Shown here piece after piece: positions 1 to 9,045 of a DNA stretch of 39,442 bases. Numbering within the stretch: the first letter of the stretch is position 1; each line of letters begins with the position of its first letter. Made by a program: the position numbers and the translations under genes. This stretch comes from an uncultured Alphaproteobacteria bacterium (GTDB taxonomy: Bacteria; Pseudomonadota; Alphaproteobacteria; Paracaedibacterales; CAITNM01): contig CAIQTY010000044.1 in the NCBI GenBank assembly GCA_903874955.1, forward strand, positions 1 through 39,442, in the 5' to 3' direction. The notes under the pieces are model-generated. The model made no database searches. It was not told the DNA's origin and was given only the letters and a program-made list of their open reading frames with translations.

Positions 1-102
1 AAAAATATATAAAAGTAATTATATATTTAAATAAATTAATTTTTGGTAAAATTACAAATAAATTATAAAAAATACAAAGTGAAGTGCCGCTTAGCAACTG
101 GA

Positions 103-179
103 CTCTATGGTCAAGCCATAGAGAGACCAGATGGGGGCAAACCCAGCAGTTTTCCTAGGCCATGAGCCTAGGACCCAGC
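103..179. repeat. Two-hairpin intergenic repeat, copy 1
   Basis: The sequence holds two hairpins. The first is a perfect 8-bp stem (103-110 with 116-123). The second is a perfect 7-bp stem CCTAGGC/GCCTAGG (154-160 with 166-172), with CAGTTTT on its left and ACCCAG on its right. On the minus strand the second hairpin is followed by AAAACTG. The same arrangement occurs, inverted, at 38728-38797: CC(T/C)(A/G)GG-type hairpin, AAAACTG, then a second hairpin. Two copies in one window point to a dispersed palindromic family. It lies downstream of the last gene of the nuo operon, so it could also act as a 3' mRNA structure. Confidence 0.55.
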
Positions 180-182
180 AAT

Positions 183-207
183 AAAAAATGAATTCTTTAG
201 GGAATTT
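183..207 (-). terminator. Possible weak terminator after the nuo operon
   Basis: On the minus strand, directly after the stop codon of the substrate-binding lipoprotein, GAAATTC and GAATTC can pair (6 bp with one bulge) around a 6-nt loop, followed by ATTTTTTATT. The stem is short and AT-rich, so termination would be weak. The two-hairpin repeat immediately beyond may contribute. Confidence 0.3.
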
Positions 208-966
208 CTAGTCTTCTACAATTTTTTTGAAATATTGACTTTCAAGCTTACGAAGATCACCAGATTCTATCATAGATTGCAATTTGTCATTGATTGGTTT
301 TAAGAGGGGGGAATTTTTTGGTAGGGCAATTGAAAATGTAATAACAGTCCCTTCAATAGGAATAATTTTTAAATCAGGGTTACCGTTTTGCATTTCATAT
401 GCTTCTGGATAGCCTGTAACGATCGCATCGCATTTATGACCTTTTAGGGCCTCTTGTAGCTCGGGGAATTTTTTTCGGGCAAAAAATTTAATGTCTTTAA
501 AATTTTTTTTCTTTAAATCGTCTTCATAAATTGTTCCTGACTCAACGCCAACGACTTTGTCATGGAGATCATCAATGCTGCGGATAGATGTTGCAAAAGG
601 TACAACAAGAACGGTCATTGAACGATGATAGGGATTTGAAAAATCAACCATTTCCCTGCGCTCAGGGGTTGCAGCAATGGCTGAAATAGCCCCGTCAACT
701 TGTTTAGCTGAAACAGTTTTTAAAATGCCATGAAAATCGATATCGTGGAAATGAATTGTTTTATCTAAACTCTTGGCAACAGCGTTAATGACTTCAACCT
801 CAAAGCCTACTAACTTGCCTTTTTGGCTGTAAATATAAGGGGGATAATCGGCTGAAACAGCAATATTTAGAACGGATTCAGATTTTTTTGCGCTGTTTTT
901 GTTTGAAGAATTTTCTTCACAGCCAACAAAAAATAAAAAACTTAATAGACAGATAAAATAACGCAT
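208..966 (-). CDS. Amino-acid ABC transporter substrate-binding lipoprotein (SBP_bac_3 family)
   Basis: A 252-aa periplasmic binding protein of the polar-amino-acid (family 3) type. A lipoprotein signal is visible: hydrophobic residues 2-15 end in FFVGC, with Cys16 as the lipidation site, so it should be anchored facing the periplasm. The mature part begins with the family pattern NIAVSADYPPY...GKLVGFEVEV and contains DGAISAIAATPERREMVDFS, the typical ligand-binding segment. The ligand is not predictable beyond a small amino acid. The start lies 6 bp after the nuoK stop, and the Shine-Dalgarno AAGGGG sits on the last nuoK codons, so it is the distal gene of the NDH-1 operon, where nuoL would normally be found. 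No permease or ATPase gene is nearby. Confidence 0.88.
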   Translation of the reverse strand: MRYFICLLSFLFFVGCEENSSNKNSAKKSESVLNIAVSADYPPYIYSQKGKLVGFEVEVINAVAKSLDKTIHFHDIDFHGILKTVSAKQVDGAISAIAATPERREMVDFSNPYHRSMTVLVVPFATSIRSIDDLHDKVVGVESGTIYEDDLKKKNFKDIKFFARKKFPELQEALKGHKCDAIVTGYPEAYEMQNGNPDLKIIPIEGTVITFSIALPKNSPLLKPINDKLQSMIESGDLRKLESQYFKKIVED

Positions 967-972
967 GTAAAC

Positions 973-1275
973 TTACCCCTTTAACTGGTTCATATCACTT
1001 AAAAATACGCTGCCGCGGTTGCGGTAGTAGAGAATAATTATAGCTAATCCAATTGCAGCCTCTGCAGCTGAAGTCGTTAAAATAAATAGTGAAAAAATCT
1101 GACCATCGAGATCTTTTAATATGCACGAAAAACCAACAAAGCTTATACTCGCGCTTAGAAGCATTATTTCGATAGACATTAATACGGAAACGACATTATG
1201 CCTTCGGTGATAAATTCCAAATAAACCTAAACAAAATAAATATAATGCAGGCAACAAAACCAAAAGATGAGTCAT
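973..1275 (-). CDS. nuoK: NADH-quinone oxidoreductase subunit K
   Basis: A 100-aa membrane subunit of NDH-1 (MrpC-like), the usual length for NuoK. Three hydrophobic segments are visible. The two conserved membrane carboxylates appear as Glu in MSIEIMLLSA and Glu in SAAEAAIGLAI, which belong to the chain of charged residues carrying protons through the membrane arm. The ATG overlaps the nuoJ stop in an ATGA arrangement, indicating translational coupling. It is followed by a substrate-binding lipoprotein rather than by nuoL, nuoM and nuoN. Confidence 0.97.
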   Translation of the reverse strand: MTHLLVLLPALYLFCLGLFGIYHRRHNVVSVLMSIEIMLLSASISFVGFSCILKDLDGQIFSLFILTTSAAEAAIGLAIIILYYRNRGSVFLSDMNQLKG

Positions 1276-1883
1276 ATATCTACGCCTTTTCTAAAATCTA
1301 CTTTCTTAATCTGCAAGGTGTTTGAAGGCTCACGATTTACTTGTCTAGCAATGTCCTGATAAATGTTCCCATTACGGGTTCTAAGTGTCAACAAAATAGC
1401 CCCTATCATTGCAAGTAAAAGCAATAATCCAGAAAGCTGAAAAATATAAAAATATTGGGTATAGAGATGATTTCCTATAACAGCCGTATTTGTAACCATT
1501 TGAGGAATGGGAAGAGCAATTACATCGACTGCTTTTTCCCAAGTTTTCCAAGGCAAAATGGCAATAACCAGTTCAACAAAAAGCACGAAAGCCAAAAACA
1601 TGCTAAAACCAGTATAAGCACTAAATTTAAATTTAAGACGATCAATATCGATATCGATCATCATCACGACAAATAAGAAAAAAACCGCAACGGCCCCCAC
1701 ATAAACAATAACCAAAACCATTGCAAGGAATTCTGCACCCCACAATAAAAACAAACCAGCAGCATTAAAAAATGTCATGATTAATAGCAATAAACTGTGA
1801 ATTGGTGTTTGCATCATGATTACACCAGTTGCCGACCCTAATAACCCAAGAATAAAAACTAAATAAAGAACACTTTCACCCAT
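1272..1883 (-). CDS. nuoJ: NADH-quinone oxidoreductase subunit J
   Basis: A 203-aa integral membrane NDH-1 subunit with about five hydrophobic segments. The family signature of helix 3 is present as FLAMVLVIVYVGAVAVFFLFVVMM (residues about 52-75). NuoJ lies beside NuoK and NuoH in the membrane arm and contributes the pi-bulge helix linked to proton pumping. The C-terminal ~35 residues are hydrophilic. The start codon overlaps the nuoI stop by one base (TAATG), and the stop overlaps the nuoK start, so the gene is tightly coupled in the operon. Confidence 0.96.
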   Translation of the reverse strand: MGESVLYLVFILGLLGSATGVIMMQTPIHSLLLLIMTFFNAAGLFLLWGAEFLAMVLVIVYVGAVAVFFLFVVMMIDIDIDRLKFKFSAYTGFSMFLAFVLFVELVIAILPWKTWEKAVDVIALPIPQMVTNTAVIGNHLYTQYFYIFQLSGLLLLLAMIGAILLTLRTRNGNIYQDIARQVNREPSNTLQIKKVDFRKGVDI

Positions 1884-2383
1884 TACCTGTATTCTCCATC
1901 ATTTTTAATATTGTCAGCTAAAGCGCTCTCCCAAATATCACCATTTGCTAGTAAGCGCTCTTTATTAAAGATAAGCTCTTCGTGGGTTAGTGTGGAAAAT
2001 TCGAAATTAGGCCCTTCTACAATAGCATCAACTGGGCAAGCTTCTTGGCACAATCCACAATAAATACATTTTGTCATATCAATATCGTATCGCGTCGTTC
2101 TGCGACTCCCATCTTCTCGGGATTCGGCTTCAATAACGATTGCCTGTGCTGGGCAAACAGCTTCACACAACTTACAAGCGATGCAGCGCTCTTCTCCACT
2201 TGGGTAACGGCGCAGAGCGTGTTCTCCTCGAAATCTTGGACTCAATTCTCCTTTTTCAAAAGGGTACTGAATAGTAACTTTACGCTTAAAAATATAGCGA
2301 AAAGTTGTAAAAAGACCCAAAAGTATATCGTATAGCATCAGGCTTCTAAAATATTTTTTAGACTGTTCAATATGCTTTAACAT
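1883..2383 (-). CDS. nuoI: NADH-quinone oxidoreductase subunit I (2x[4Fe-4S])
   Basis: A 166-aa ferredoxin-like subunit that carries clusters N6a and N6b and passes electrons to the quinone-proximal N2 cluster. Two complete Cys motifs are visible: [12 protein letters not shown] and [12 protein letters not shown], each CxxCxxCxxxCP. The N-terminus has the amphipathic membrane-contact region, and [21 protein letters not shown] is typical of the alphaproteobacterial/mitochondrial TYKY type. I chose the ATG at 2383, which overlaps the nuoH stop by one base (TGATG); a TTG one codon upstream is less likely. Confidence 0.97.
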   Translation of the reverse strand: MLKHIEQSKKYFRSLMLYDILLGLFTTFRYIFKRKVTIQYPFEKGELSPRFRGEHALRRYPSGEERCIACKLCEAVCPAQAIVIEAESREDGSRRTTRYDIDMTKCIYCGLCQEACPVDAIVEGPNFEFSTLTHEELIFNKERLLANGDIWESALADNIKNDGEYR

Positions 2384-3420
2384 CAAATAGCCTCTAACTG
2401 TGAAAGCTTGATAAATGCGACAATTATAACCGCCACAAGAGATATAGGCAGAAATACTTTCCAGCCAAGTCGCATCAGCTGATCATAGCGGTATCTGGGT
2501 AAACTTGCTCTAACCCAAATGAATAAAAATAAAAAGAACGATATTTTAAGCGCAAACCAGATATAGCCTGGAACCATCAAAAAAATGGGTATGTTAAAAG
2601 GTGGATTCCAGCCGCCAAAAAATAAGATCGCATTCATTGCACTCAGCAAAATCATATTTGCGTATTCCCCAAGAAAGAATAGTGCAAATGAAAAGGATGA
2701 GTATTCAACATGGTAGCCTGCGACCAATTCAGCTTCGGCTTCTGGTAAATCAAAAGGTGTACGGTTTGCTTCTGCTAAGGATGAGATAAAAAAGATCACC
2801 CACATAGGGAATAAGGTCAGGATAAACCATGTATCGCGTTGGGCTTCAATGATTGCGGAAATATTGAGCGAACCAACTTTTATAAGCACGGTGATAATGA
2901 TGAGCCCGATCGAAACTTCATAGGAAATCATTTGTGCAGCAGAACGAAGCGAACCCAAAAAAGCATATTTTGAGTTACTTGCCCAGCCCGCCAAAATAAT
3001 GCCATAAACAGCAAGTGATGAAACCGCAAATAAATACAGTATACCAATATTAATGTCAGCAATGACTACCCCATCATCAAACGGAATAACAGCCCATGCG
3101 GCAAGACTAAAGCCAAAAGTTAAAATAGGCGCCAATATAAATAAAATCTTATTCGATGCAAATGGAATAATTGTTTCTTTATGCAAAAGTTTTAAAGCGT
3201 CGGCGATTGGCTGTAGCAGACCAAATGGACCCACCATATTTGGACCGATACGAAGCTGCATCGCGCCAATAATTTTTCGCTCAGCATAGGTTAAATAAGC
3301 CACTGTCAGAATAAGCGGCAAGATGATTGAAATCGATTTAACAGCAATCCAGATGATACCCGGGACTACCGCAAGAATGTAGTTAAATAGCTCTATGAAA
3401 GAGAAATCAAATGATGCCAT
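2383..3420 (-). CDS. nuoH: NADH-quinone oxidoreductase subunit H
   Basis: A 345-aa membrane subunit that, with NuoB and NuoD, forms the quinone chamber. About eight hydrophobic helices are visible. Conserved signatures are [16 protein letters not shown] with [19 protein letters not shown] (residues about 46-82) and [24 protein letters not shown], the acidic loop near the quinone tunnel. The start has a moderate Shine-Dalgarno (GAGG about 10 nt upstream). The gene is separated from nuoG by 374 bp, unusual in an otherwise overlapping operon, and its first bases nearly duplicate a stretch at the nuoG stop. Confidence 0.97.
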   Translation of the reverse strand: MASFDFSFIELFNYILAVVPGIIWIAVKSISIILPLILTVAYLTYAERKIIGAMQLRIGPNMVGPFGLLQPIADALKLLHKETIIPFASNKILFILAPILTFGFSLAAWAVIPFDDGVVIADINIGILYLFAVSSLAVYGIILAGWASNSKYAFLGSLRSAAQMISYEVSIGLIIITVLIKVGSLNISAIIEAQRDTWFILTLFPMWVIFFISSLAEANRTPFDLPEAEAELVAGYHVEYSSFSFALFFLGEYANMILLSAMNAILFFGGWNPPFNIPIFLMVPGYIWFALKISFFLFLFIWVRASLPRYRYDQLMRLGWKVFLPISLVAVIIVAFIKLSQLEAI

Positions 3421-3808
3421 TATACACCAACCTCTTCGGCAGATTCAGTAAAGCTAAATTTTTGTTATTAGTTGAAATTAATAGCTTGTTAAGTTTTTTT
3501 TGATAGGGGTTTGCCATCCCCCACCCCCGCCCTATATAGGGTGGGCCACCCGCCTTGGCACCAACCTTGTGTGCAAACACATCTTCACTAGTGGCATCCT
3601 TAAGGGTTTTAAAACGGATTCCATGAAAATATATCTGAAGAGCTGCTCTTAGGTTTAGGTATACCACCTTAATAATTAAAAAAAACTTAATCTCCGCAAT
3701 TAAAACTTTTTTTGTTGGAATAATACTACTTGTAACGGCCTCGTCCATTGGTAATACACTATGCTCAAAAATTTCTAAGGTAGACATATCAATGCTAAAT
3801 GACGCCAC
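3407..3808 (-). CDS. Uncertain 133-aa ORF spanning the nuoG-nuoH insertion
   Basis: I do not recognise the product. The frame can begin at GTG 3808, inside the last codons of nuoG, behind a very strong Shine-Dalgarno (AGGAGGGG at 3813-3820), and runs through the whole nuoG-nuoH gap, overlapping the first codons of nuoH. A hydrophobic stretch (roughly residues 37-53) is followed by a Gly/Pro-rich part encoded by the repeat element at 3486-3577. The N-terminus [14 protein letters not shown] resembles the NuoH start [12 protein letters not shown], so this GTG and its ribosome site may be the original nuoH start, displaced by an insertion. The ORF could be a real small protein or simply insertion DNA kept open. 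Confidence 0.3.
   Translation of the reverse strand: MASFSIDMSTLEIFEHSVLPMDEAVTSSIIPTKKVLIAEIKFFLIIKVVYLNLRAALQIYFHGIRFKTLKDATSEDVFAHKVGAKAGGPPYIGRGWGMANPYQKKLNKLLISTNNKNLALLNLPKRLVYNGII
3486..3577 (-). repeat. Junction repeat element, copy B (nuoG-nuoH)
   Basis: Read on the minus strand, the segment contains a TTTGCACACAAGGTT-like block, a perfect 12-bp palindrome CCCTATATAGGG (3530-3541), a G-rich run GGGGGTGGGGGATGG, and TATCAAAAAAAACTTAACAA. The same blocks in the same order occur between nuoF and nuoG (5871-5966). The palindrome is preserved there as a different pairing sequence. This resembles the palindromic elements that insert at gene ends in some Rickettsiales, but the family is not identified. 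Confidence 0.55.
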
Positions 3809-5795
3809 GGTTCCCCTCCTGAATTTCAGAAATGGCATTTGCCATATTGACCGAGTACCTACTAATAACATCGTGCATGTAATAATTTTTGACTAATGAT
3901 TCAAAATGTTTAGGGATTTTTTGAGATTCATTAATTTTAAATGGTTCAAAGAAGTCAGGTTTACCAAGTTTTGGCAGTAAGCTTTGAAGCTGGTCTAAAG
4001 AATCAAAAGGAAGAGTTTGATCTAATACTTGAGAAAGCGCCCTAATAATTTTCCAATCTTCTTTGGCATCACCAGGTGGAAGCAGTGCCTGCTTAGTGCG
4101 TTGGCTTTTACCTTCCATGTTGACGTAAGTTGCTGATTTTTCAGTAAAAGCAGCGCCTGGCAAGATTACATCAGCATAATGCGCGCCTTTGTCTCCATGA
4201 TGCCCCTGGTAAATAACAAAAGCATTTGAAAAATCAGCATCAATATCAACATTTAGTAAATAAAGAAGCTTGATATCTTTGGATTTTACAGCATCAACAA
4301 TTTCTTTAAAGCCTTTTCCACCAGATACCGGCACAAAACCAGCATCTAAACCGCCAACGCGCCCTGCACCAGTATGAAGAATATTTACCTGCAGATTAAA
4401 TTGCTTATGGAGTGTATTAACGGCATTTAGAACATAATAAGAAGAATCAATGAAACAACCCGCACCCAAAATTACCACAGGATTTTTGGCAGATTTTAGA
4501 ACCTTTGCGAAGGGATGGGATGCTTTTACGATGTCATCTAATACTGATGGATTTTCCCCTAAAAATTCATATCCATAGGTTAAATCTACCTGCTTACCAA
4601 TCAAACCAATTGAGCAGGTATTTTTAATAACTGCTTTACGCAATCTGGCATTGACCATGGTTGCTTCATGACGAGGATTGCAACCAATTAATAAAATTGC
4701 ATCGACATTTTCTAGATCTTTTATAGGTGTATTAAACAAATACTGGGAGCGATGATCATAAGGAATCATCGCTCCGTCACTGCGGCAATCGCGATTTTTA
4801 ACATCTAACTTATCAAGGAGCATACGCAGAGCAAGATGGCTTTCCTGGTCAACCAAATCCCCTGTAAGCGCGGCGATTTCTTTTGCATCAATTTCTTTTA
4901 CTTTTTGCTTAATGGCTTCAAATGCTTCATTCCAGGAACAGGCGACTAATTCTCCATCTTTGCGAATATAAGGTTTATCAAGGCGCTGAGAGGACAAACC
5001 ATCGTAGGCAAAGCGTATTTTATCACTGATCCATTCTTCATTAATATCTTCATTGAGGCGAGGTACTATCCGTAAAACTTGACTATCACGCACATCAAGA
5101 CGAATGTGACTACCTACTGCATCGAGTACATCGATGGAATCTGTATGCTGTAATTCCCAGGGCCTTCCATGAAAGGCGTAGGGTTTATTGGTGAGCGCTC
5201 CGACCGGGCAAATATCAATCATGTTGCCAGAGAGTTCCGATGTCACTGCCTTATCTAAATAGCTGATAATTTCAGTGTGCTCGCCGCGTCCGTGACTGCC
5301 CATCTCTTGCACACCTGCAATTTCGGTGGCAAACCTCACGCAGCGCGTGCAATGAATACAACGATTCATCACCGTTTTGATGAATGGTCCCATATATTTA
5401 TTTGGAACAGCCCGTTTATAAAATTTGTAACGACTATTGCCTGGGCCATAGTTTAGCGTTAGATCCTGCAAATCGCATTCTCCTCCCTGATCACATATAG
5501 GGCAATCAAGGGGGTGGTTAATCAGCAGCAATTCCAAAACGCCTTTTCGAGCCTGCTCCACCATTGGTGTTTTGGTATGCACAACCATACCTTCTGCAAC
5601 CGGCGTTGCACAACTTGCAACAGGTTTTGGGCTCTTTTCCACTTCAACCAAACACATACGGCAATTGCCTGCAACCTTTAGGCGCGGATGATAACAAAAC
5701 ACAGGAATTTCTTTAGTGATCGCCTCGCACGCTTTTAGAATGGTTGTACCTGAAGCGACTTCGACTTCTTGATCATCGATGAGAAGTTTTACCAT
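3795..5795 (-). CDS. nuoG: NADH-quinone oxidoreductase subunit G
   Basis: The 666-aa large iron-sulfur subunit of the NADH-dehydrogenase module. The N-terminal ferredoxin-like domain has Cys ligands of the [2Fe-2S] cluster N1b (FCYHPRL, CRMC, SCATP). It is followed by the His-Cys N4/N5 region (HPLDCPICDQGGECDLQD; NRCIHCTRCVRF; DICPVGALTNKPY), then the molybdopterin-oxidoreductase-like fold that has lost its cofactor. Length and end (MHDVISRYSVNMANA) fit the alphaproteobacterial form. The start overlaps the end of the short ORF in the nuoF-nuoG insertion and has GAGG about 8 nt upstream. Confidence 0.96.
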   Translation of the reverse strand: MVKLLIDDQEVEVASGTTILKACEAITKEIPVFCYHPRLKVAGNCRMCLVEVEKSPKPVASCATPVAEGMVVHTKTPMVEQARKGVLELLLINHPLDCPICDQGGECDLQDLTLNYGPGNSRYKFYKRAVPNKYMGPFIKTVMNRCIHCTRCVRFATEIAGVQEMGSHGRGEHTEIISYLDKAVTSELSGNMIDICPVGALTNKPYAFHGRPWELQHTDSIDVLDAVGSHIRLDVRDSQVLRIVPRLNEDINEEWISDKIRFAYDGLSSQRLDKPYIRKDGELVACSWNEAFEAIKQKVKEIDAKEIAALTGDLVDQESHLALRMLLDKLDVKNRDCRSDGAMIPYDHRSQYLFNTPIKDLENVDAILLIGCNPRHEATMVNARLRKAVIKNTCSIGLIGKQVDLTYGYEFLGENPSVLDDIVKASHPFAKVLKSAKNPVVILGAGCFIDSSYYVLNAVNTLHKQFNLQVNILHTGAGRVGGLDAGFVPVSGGKGFKEIVDAVKSKDIKLLYLLNVDIDADFSNAFVIYQGHHGDKGAHYADVILPGAAFTEKSATYVNMEGKSQRTKQALLPPGDAKEDWKIIRALSQVLDQTLPFDSLDQLQSLLPKLGKPDFFEPFKINESQKIPKHFESLVKNYYMHDVISRYSVNMANAISEIQEGNRGVI

Positions 5796-6046
5796 ATTGT
5801 CGCCTCATGATTTAAAGACCAATTCTTTTCGTAATTTTTTGCAGATAATTTTAGGAATTTAGTTAAGGATTTATTAACTTTTTTTTGATATAAGCGTTCC
5901 ACCCACCACCCCCACCTTTCAGAAGGGAGTGCCATCAATTTCCGAATAAACCTTGTTTTTGCAAGGTCTTTCTGCTCGCCTGTCGGTATCACACGCGTTA
6001 TGGTCCGGATACTCTCATAAATAACCCACAACCTTTTAAGAAACAT
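5789..6046 (-). CDS. Uncertain 85-aa ORF bridging nuoF and nuoG
   Basis: I do not recognise the product. The frame starts inside the last codons of nuoF and ends across the nuoG start (TGG TAA over ATG GTA), so translation could pass from nuoF to nuoG without a break. The peptide is basic and Trp/Lys-rich. Its central part ([18 protein letters not shown]) is encoded by a repeat element related to the one between nuoG and nuoH, where the matching frame gives [17 protein letters not shown]. It has no strong Shine-Dalgarno. It may be a genuine small protein or an element that maintains translational coupling. Confidence 0.35.
   Translation of the reverse strand: MFLKRLWVIYESIRTITRVIPTGEQKDLAKTRFIRKLMALPSERWGWWVERLYQKKVNKSLTKFLKLSAKNYEKNWSLNHEATIW
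5871..5966 (-). repeat. Junction repeat element, copy A (nuoF-nuoG)
   Basis: The minus strand reads, in order: an ACAAGGTTT block, a short stem CCTT-TCAG-AAGG (5915-5926), AGGTGGGGGTGGTGGGTGG, and TATCAAAAAAAAGTTAATAA. These blocks align with copy B at 3486-3577, including the poly-A/TTAA end and the position of the central hairpin, whose stem bases differ. The paired but diverged stem suggests selection for, or inheritance of, a hairpin. Confidence 0.5.
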
Positions 6047-7340
6047 TTAATGCCCCCGATATTTTTTTAGACTCAGAAGAAGTTTTTTTAATACGATCCT
6101 CTATTTCATGTCTAAAATGACGAATCAGTCCTTGCACAGGCCAAGCTGCAGCATCGCCTAGGGCACAAATTGTATGGCCCTCTATTTGTTTTGAAACCTG
6201 TTGTAACAGATCAATATCAGCAATCTCAGCGTCGCCTCTTACCAGGCGTTGCATCATACGCCACATCCATCCGGTTCCCTCACGGCATGGCGAACATTGT
6301 CCGCAACTTTCGTGCATGTAAAATTTTGAAAGTCTTGCGATTGCTTTTATAACATCGGTTGATGCATCCATCACAATCACAGCGGCAGTTCCTAAGCCAC
6401 TTTGTACAGCCTTTAGGGAATCAAAATCCATTAACACATCATCACAAATTGATTTGGGTAATAACGGAACTGATGATCCACCTGGAATAATTGCCTTTAA
6501 GTTATTCCAGCCACCACGCACTCCACCTGCATGTTTTTCAATTAATTCACGAAGGGGTATACCCATTTCCTCTTCAACGTTACAGGGCTTATTAACGTGA
6601 CCGGATATGCAAAAGATTTTCGTACCGGTGTTATTAGGCCGCCCTATACCCGCGAACCAAGCAGCGCCCCTTCTTAAAATCGTCGGTACTACCGCTATAG
6701 ATTCAACATTATTGATAGTAGTTGGTGAATTATAAATGCCTGATTGCGCGGGAAAAGGAGGTTTTAGCCGTGGAAAACCCTTTTTCCCTTCAAGACTTTC
6801 CATCAGCGCAGATTCTTCCCCGCAAATGTAAGCACCTGCGCCGCGGTGAAGGTATACATCTAAATGCCAACCTAAGGTTTTTTCTGATTGTTTTCCAAAA
6901 AAACCTTCTTTATAAGCTTCGTCAATCGCAGCTTGTAAAATTTCGGCTTCTCGAAAATATTCCCCACGTACGTAAATATAGGCAACATGGGCACCAATAG
7001 CGCAGCTCGCATAAGCTAAGCCTTCTAATAATTTATGGGGTTCATTACGCAAGATATCTCGGTCTTTGCAGGTACCTGGCTCGCTTTCATCAGCGTTAAT
7101 AAGCAAATAATGTGGCTTCATATCATCTTTTGGCATGAAAGACCATTTTGTACCGGTCGAAAACCCTGCTCCTCCTCGGCCACGAAGGCCGCTGGCTTTA
7201 ACTTCTTCAATAAGCCAATCCCGACCTTTTAAAATAAAATCTTTAGTGCCTTGCCAGTCACCGCGGACTTTTGCTTGTTTCATATTCCATGGTTCATCAC
7301 CGAACAAATTAGAAAATATAATATCTTGTTGTTTGATCAT
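6036..7340 (-). CDS. nuoF: NADH-quinone oxidoreductase subunit F (NADH/FMN binding)
   Basis: A 434-aa flavoprotein that oxidises NADH and passes electrons through FMN to cluster N3. NADH/FMN motifs are visible as [16 protein letters not shown] (about residues 50-65) and [19 protein letters not shown] (about 168-186). The [4Fe-4S] N3 ligands are in [16 protein letters not shown], with the fourth Cys in [14 protein letters not shown] chose ATG 7340, which overlaps the nuoE stop in an ATGA pair; an ATG six codons upstream would overlap nuoE further. The C-terminus overlaps the start of an uncertain 85-aa ORF instead of leading directly into nuoG. Confidence 0.97.
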   Translation of the reverse strand: MIKQQDIIFSNLFGDEPWNMKQAKVRGDWQGTKDFILKGRDWLIEEVKASGLRGRGGAGFSTGTKWSFMPKDDMKPHYLLINADESEPGTCKDRDILRNEPHKLLEGLAYASCAIGAHVAYIYVRGEYFREAEILQAAIDEAYKEGFFGKQSEKTLGWHLDVYLHRGAGAYICGEESALMESLEGKKGFPRLKPPFPAQSGIYNSPTTINNVESIAVVPTILRRGAAWFAGIGRPNNTGTKIFCISGHVNKPCNVEEEMGIPLRELIEKHAGGVRGGWNNLKAIIPGGSSVPLLPKSICDDVLMDFDSLKAVQSGLGTAAVIVMDASTDVIKAIARLSKFYMHESCGQCSPCREGTGWMWRMMQRLVRGDAEIADIDLLQQVSKQIEGHTICALGDAAAWPVQGLIRHFRHEIEDRIKKTSSESKKISGALNVS

Positions 7341-7879
7341 GCAATCGCCTTCGAACACTGGCGACCTGTTTGAGAACCCGGTTTTGGTTGTTTCCCAGAT
7401 TTTAGATCAATAATAATATTTTTGATGGAATCTGGTGACAGATCTTCGTAATAGTCATCATTTATCTGAACCACAGGTGCATTTACGCATGCACCTAGGC
7501 ATTCAAGTTCTGTTAAAGTAAACAAGCCATCAGGGGTAGTTTCACCCTTTGAAATACCAAGTTCTGACTTGCAGACATTTAAGATTTCCTCAGCGCCACA
7601 CAGCATGCACGGCGTTGTGCCACATACTTGTATAAAAAACTTACCTACGGGTTTTAAATTATACATACTATAAAAACTAGCAACTTCATGTACACGAATG
7701 GGTGGCATGGATAGAATTTCTGCAACAGCTTCAATAGCTTCTACACTAAGCCAACCATCGTTTTGACGCTGCGCCAAATCAAGCAAAGGCAAAACGCCAC
7801 TTGCTTTTCGTTCTGGTGGATATTTCTCTAAAATTTCTTCAATTTTAGTAAGATTTTCTGTTGTGAACACAAATGCCAT
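7337..7879 (-). CDS. nuoE: NADH-quinone oxidoreductase subunit E ([2Fe-2S] N1a)
   Basis: A 180-aa thioredoxin-like ferredoxin subunit carrying cluster N1a. The four Cys ligands are in [10 protein letters not shown] and [10 protein letters not shown], the normal pattern C-x4-C...C-x3-C. The helical N-terminal part contains [14 protein letters not shown] and [15 protein letters not shown], standard for the family. The start directly abuts the nuoD stop (7879 shared), and the stop overlaps the nuoF ATG. The tail after the fold ([18 protein letters not shown]) is short and basic, as in many alphaproteobacteria. Confidence 0.97.
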   Translation of the reverse strand: MAFVFTTENLTKIEEILEKYPPERKASGVLPLLDLAQRQNDGWLSVEAIEAVAEILSMPPIRVHEVASFYSMYNLKPVGKFFIQVCGTTPCMLCGAEEILNVCKSELGISKGETTPDGLFTLTELECLGACVNAPVVQINDDYYEDLSPDSIKNIIIDLKSGKQPKPGSQTGRQCSKAIA

Positions 7880-9045
7880 TAGCGGTCGATCTCCCCGAAT
7901 ACAATGTCCATTGACCCCAAAATTGCAACAACATCTGAAAGCAAATGCCCCTTACTCATAAAATCAAGGGCCTGCAAAAAAGCAAAGCCAGGCGCACGGA
8001 TTTTGCACCGGTAAGGTTTATTAGAGCCATCGGCTATCAAATGAACACCAAATTCTCCCTTTGGTGCTTCAACAGCTACGTAGGTTTCACCTTCTGGAAC
8101 ATGAAACCCTTCGGTAAATAATTTAAAATGATGAATCAAGGCCTCCATTGATGTTTTCATCTCGCTGCGAACCGGGGGTGTAAATTTTCTATTTTCATGG
8201 TGAACAGGACCTTTAGGCATTTTTTCTAAACACTGAAAGATTAATTTTACTGCTTCGCGCATTTCAGCCACGCGAACCAGGTAACGGTCATAACAATCAC
8301 CATGTTTACCAATTGGAATATCAAAATTCAGCTCTTCATAGATTTCATAAGGTTGAGATTTTCTAAGATCCCAAGCCACACCAGATCCCCGCAGCATCGG
8401 ACCTGATAATCCCCAGGCCACCGCATCTTTAGCGCTAATAATACCAATATCAACTGTCCGCTGTTTGAATATGCGATTGTTCGTCACTAAACTTTCAATA
8501 TCGTCAATGATAGTTGGGAAACGCGTCGCAAATGCGTGAACTTCTTCTAATAAACTTGAGGTTAAATCCTGATGAACGCCGCCGGGTCTAAAATAAGCAG
8601 CATGCAACCGGGCGCCACTGGCTTTTTCATAAAAACCCATAATAGTTTCACGTTCTTCAAAAGCCCATAAGAAAGGAGTCATCCCACCTACATCTAATAC
8701 AAATGTAGCAATATTGAGCAGATGGTTTGCAATACGCGTTAATTCACTAAAAAGCACCCTAATGTACTGAGCTCGTACTGGCGCGGTTACTCCCAATAAT
8801 TGTTCAACAGCCATCACGAACGCGTGCTCTTGATTCATTGGCGCGACGTAATCAAGTCTGTCAAAATAAGGAATAGCTTGTAGGTAGGTTTTATGTTCGA
8901 TTAACTTTTCAGTGCCGCGATGTAAAAATCCAATATGGGGATCTGCTCTTTCAACTATTTCTCCATCAAGATCAAGTACTAAACGAAGAACACCATGAGC
9001 AGCAGGATGTTGAGGACCAAAATTGATGGTATACTTATCATTCAT
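7879..9045 (-). CDS. nuoD: NADH-quinone oxidoreductase subunit D
   Basis: The 388-aa 49-kDa-type subunit that forms the quinone-binding site with NuoB. It starts with the diagnostic [29 protein letters not shown], and contains [29 protein letters not shown] and the C-terminal IVFGEIDR. I chose ATG 9045, which overlaps the nuoC stop (ATGA), over an ATG 18 codons upstream that would add an unlikely basic extension inside nuoC. NuoC and NuoD are separate genes here, as in alphaproteobacteria, not fused as in E. coli. Confidence 0.97.
   Translation of the reverse strand: MNDKYTINFGPQHPAAHGVLRLVLDLDGEIVERADPHIGFLHRGTEKLIEHKTYLQAIPYFDRLDYVAPMNQEHAFVMAVEQLLGVTAPVRAQYIRVLFSELTRIANHLLNIATFVLDVGGMTPFLWAFEERETIMGFYEKASGARLHAAYFRPGGVHQDLTSSLLEEVHAFATRFPTIIDDIESLVTNNRIFKQRTVDIGIISAKDAVAWGLSGPMLRGSGVAWDLRKSQPYEIYEELNFDIPIGKHGDCYDRYLVRVAEMREAVKLIFQCLEKMPKGPVHHENRKFTPPVRSEMKTSMEALIHHFKLFTEGFHVPEGETYVAVEAPKGEFGVHLIADGSNKPYRCKIRAPGFAFLQALDFMSKGHLLSDVVAILGSMDIVFGEIDR

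Noticed and set aside
61..207. Structured segment considered as tmRNA, RNase P RNA, SRP RNA or a tRNA
   Set aside because: None of the conserved cores (CCA-ended acceptor, SRP GGAAG tetraloop region, RNase P core, tmRNA tag frame) is present. The match to 38728-38797 favours a repeat.
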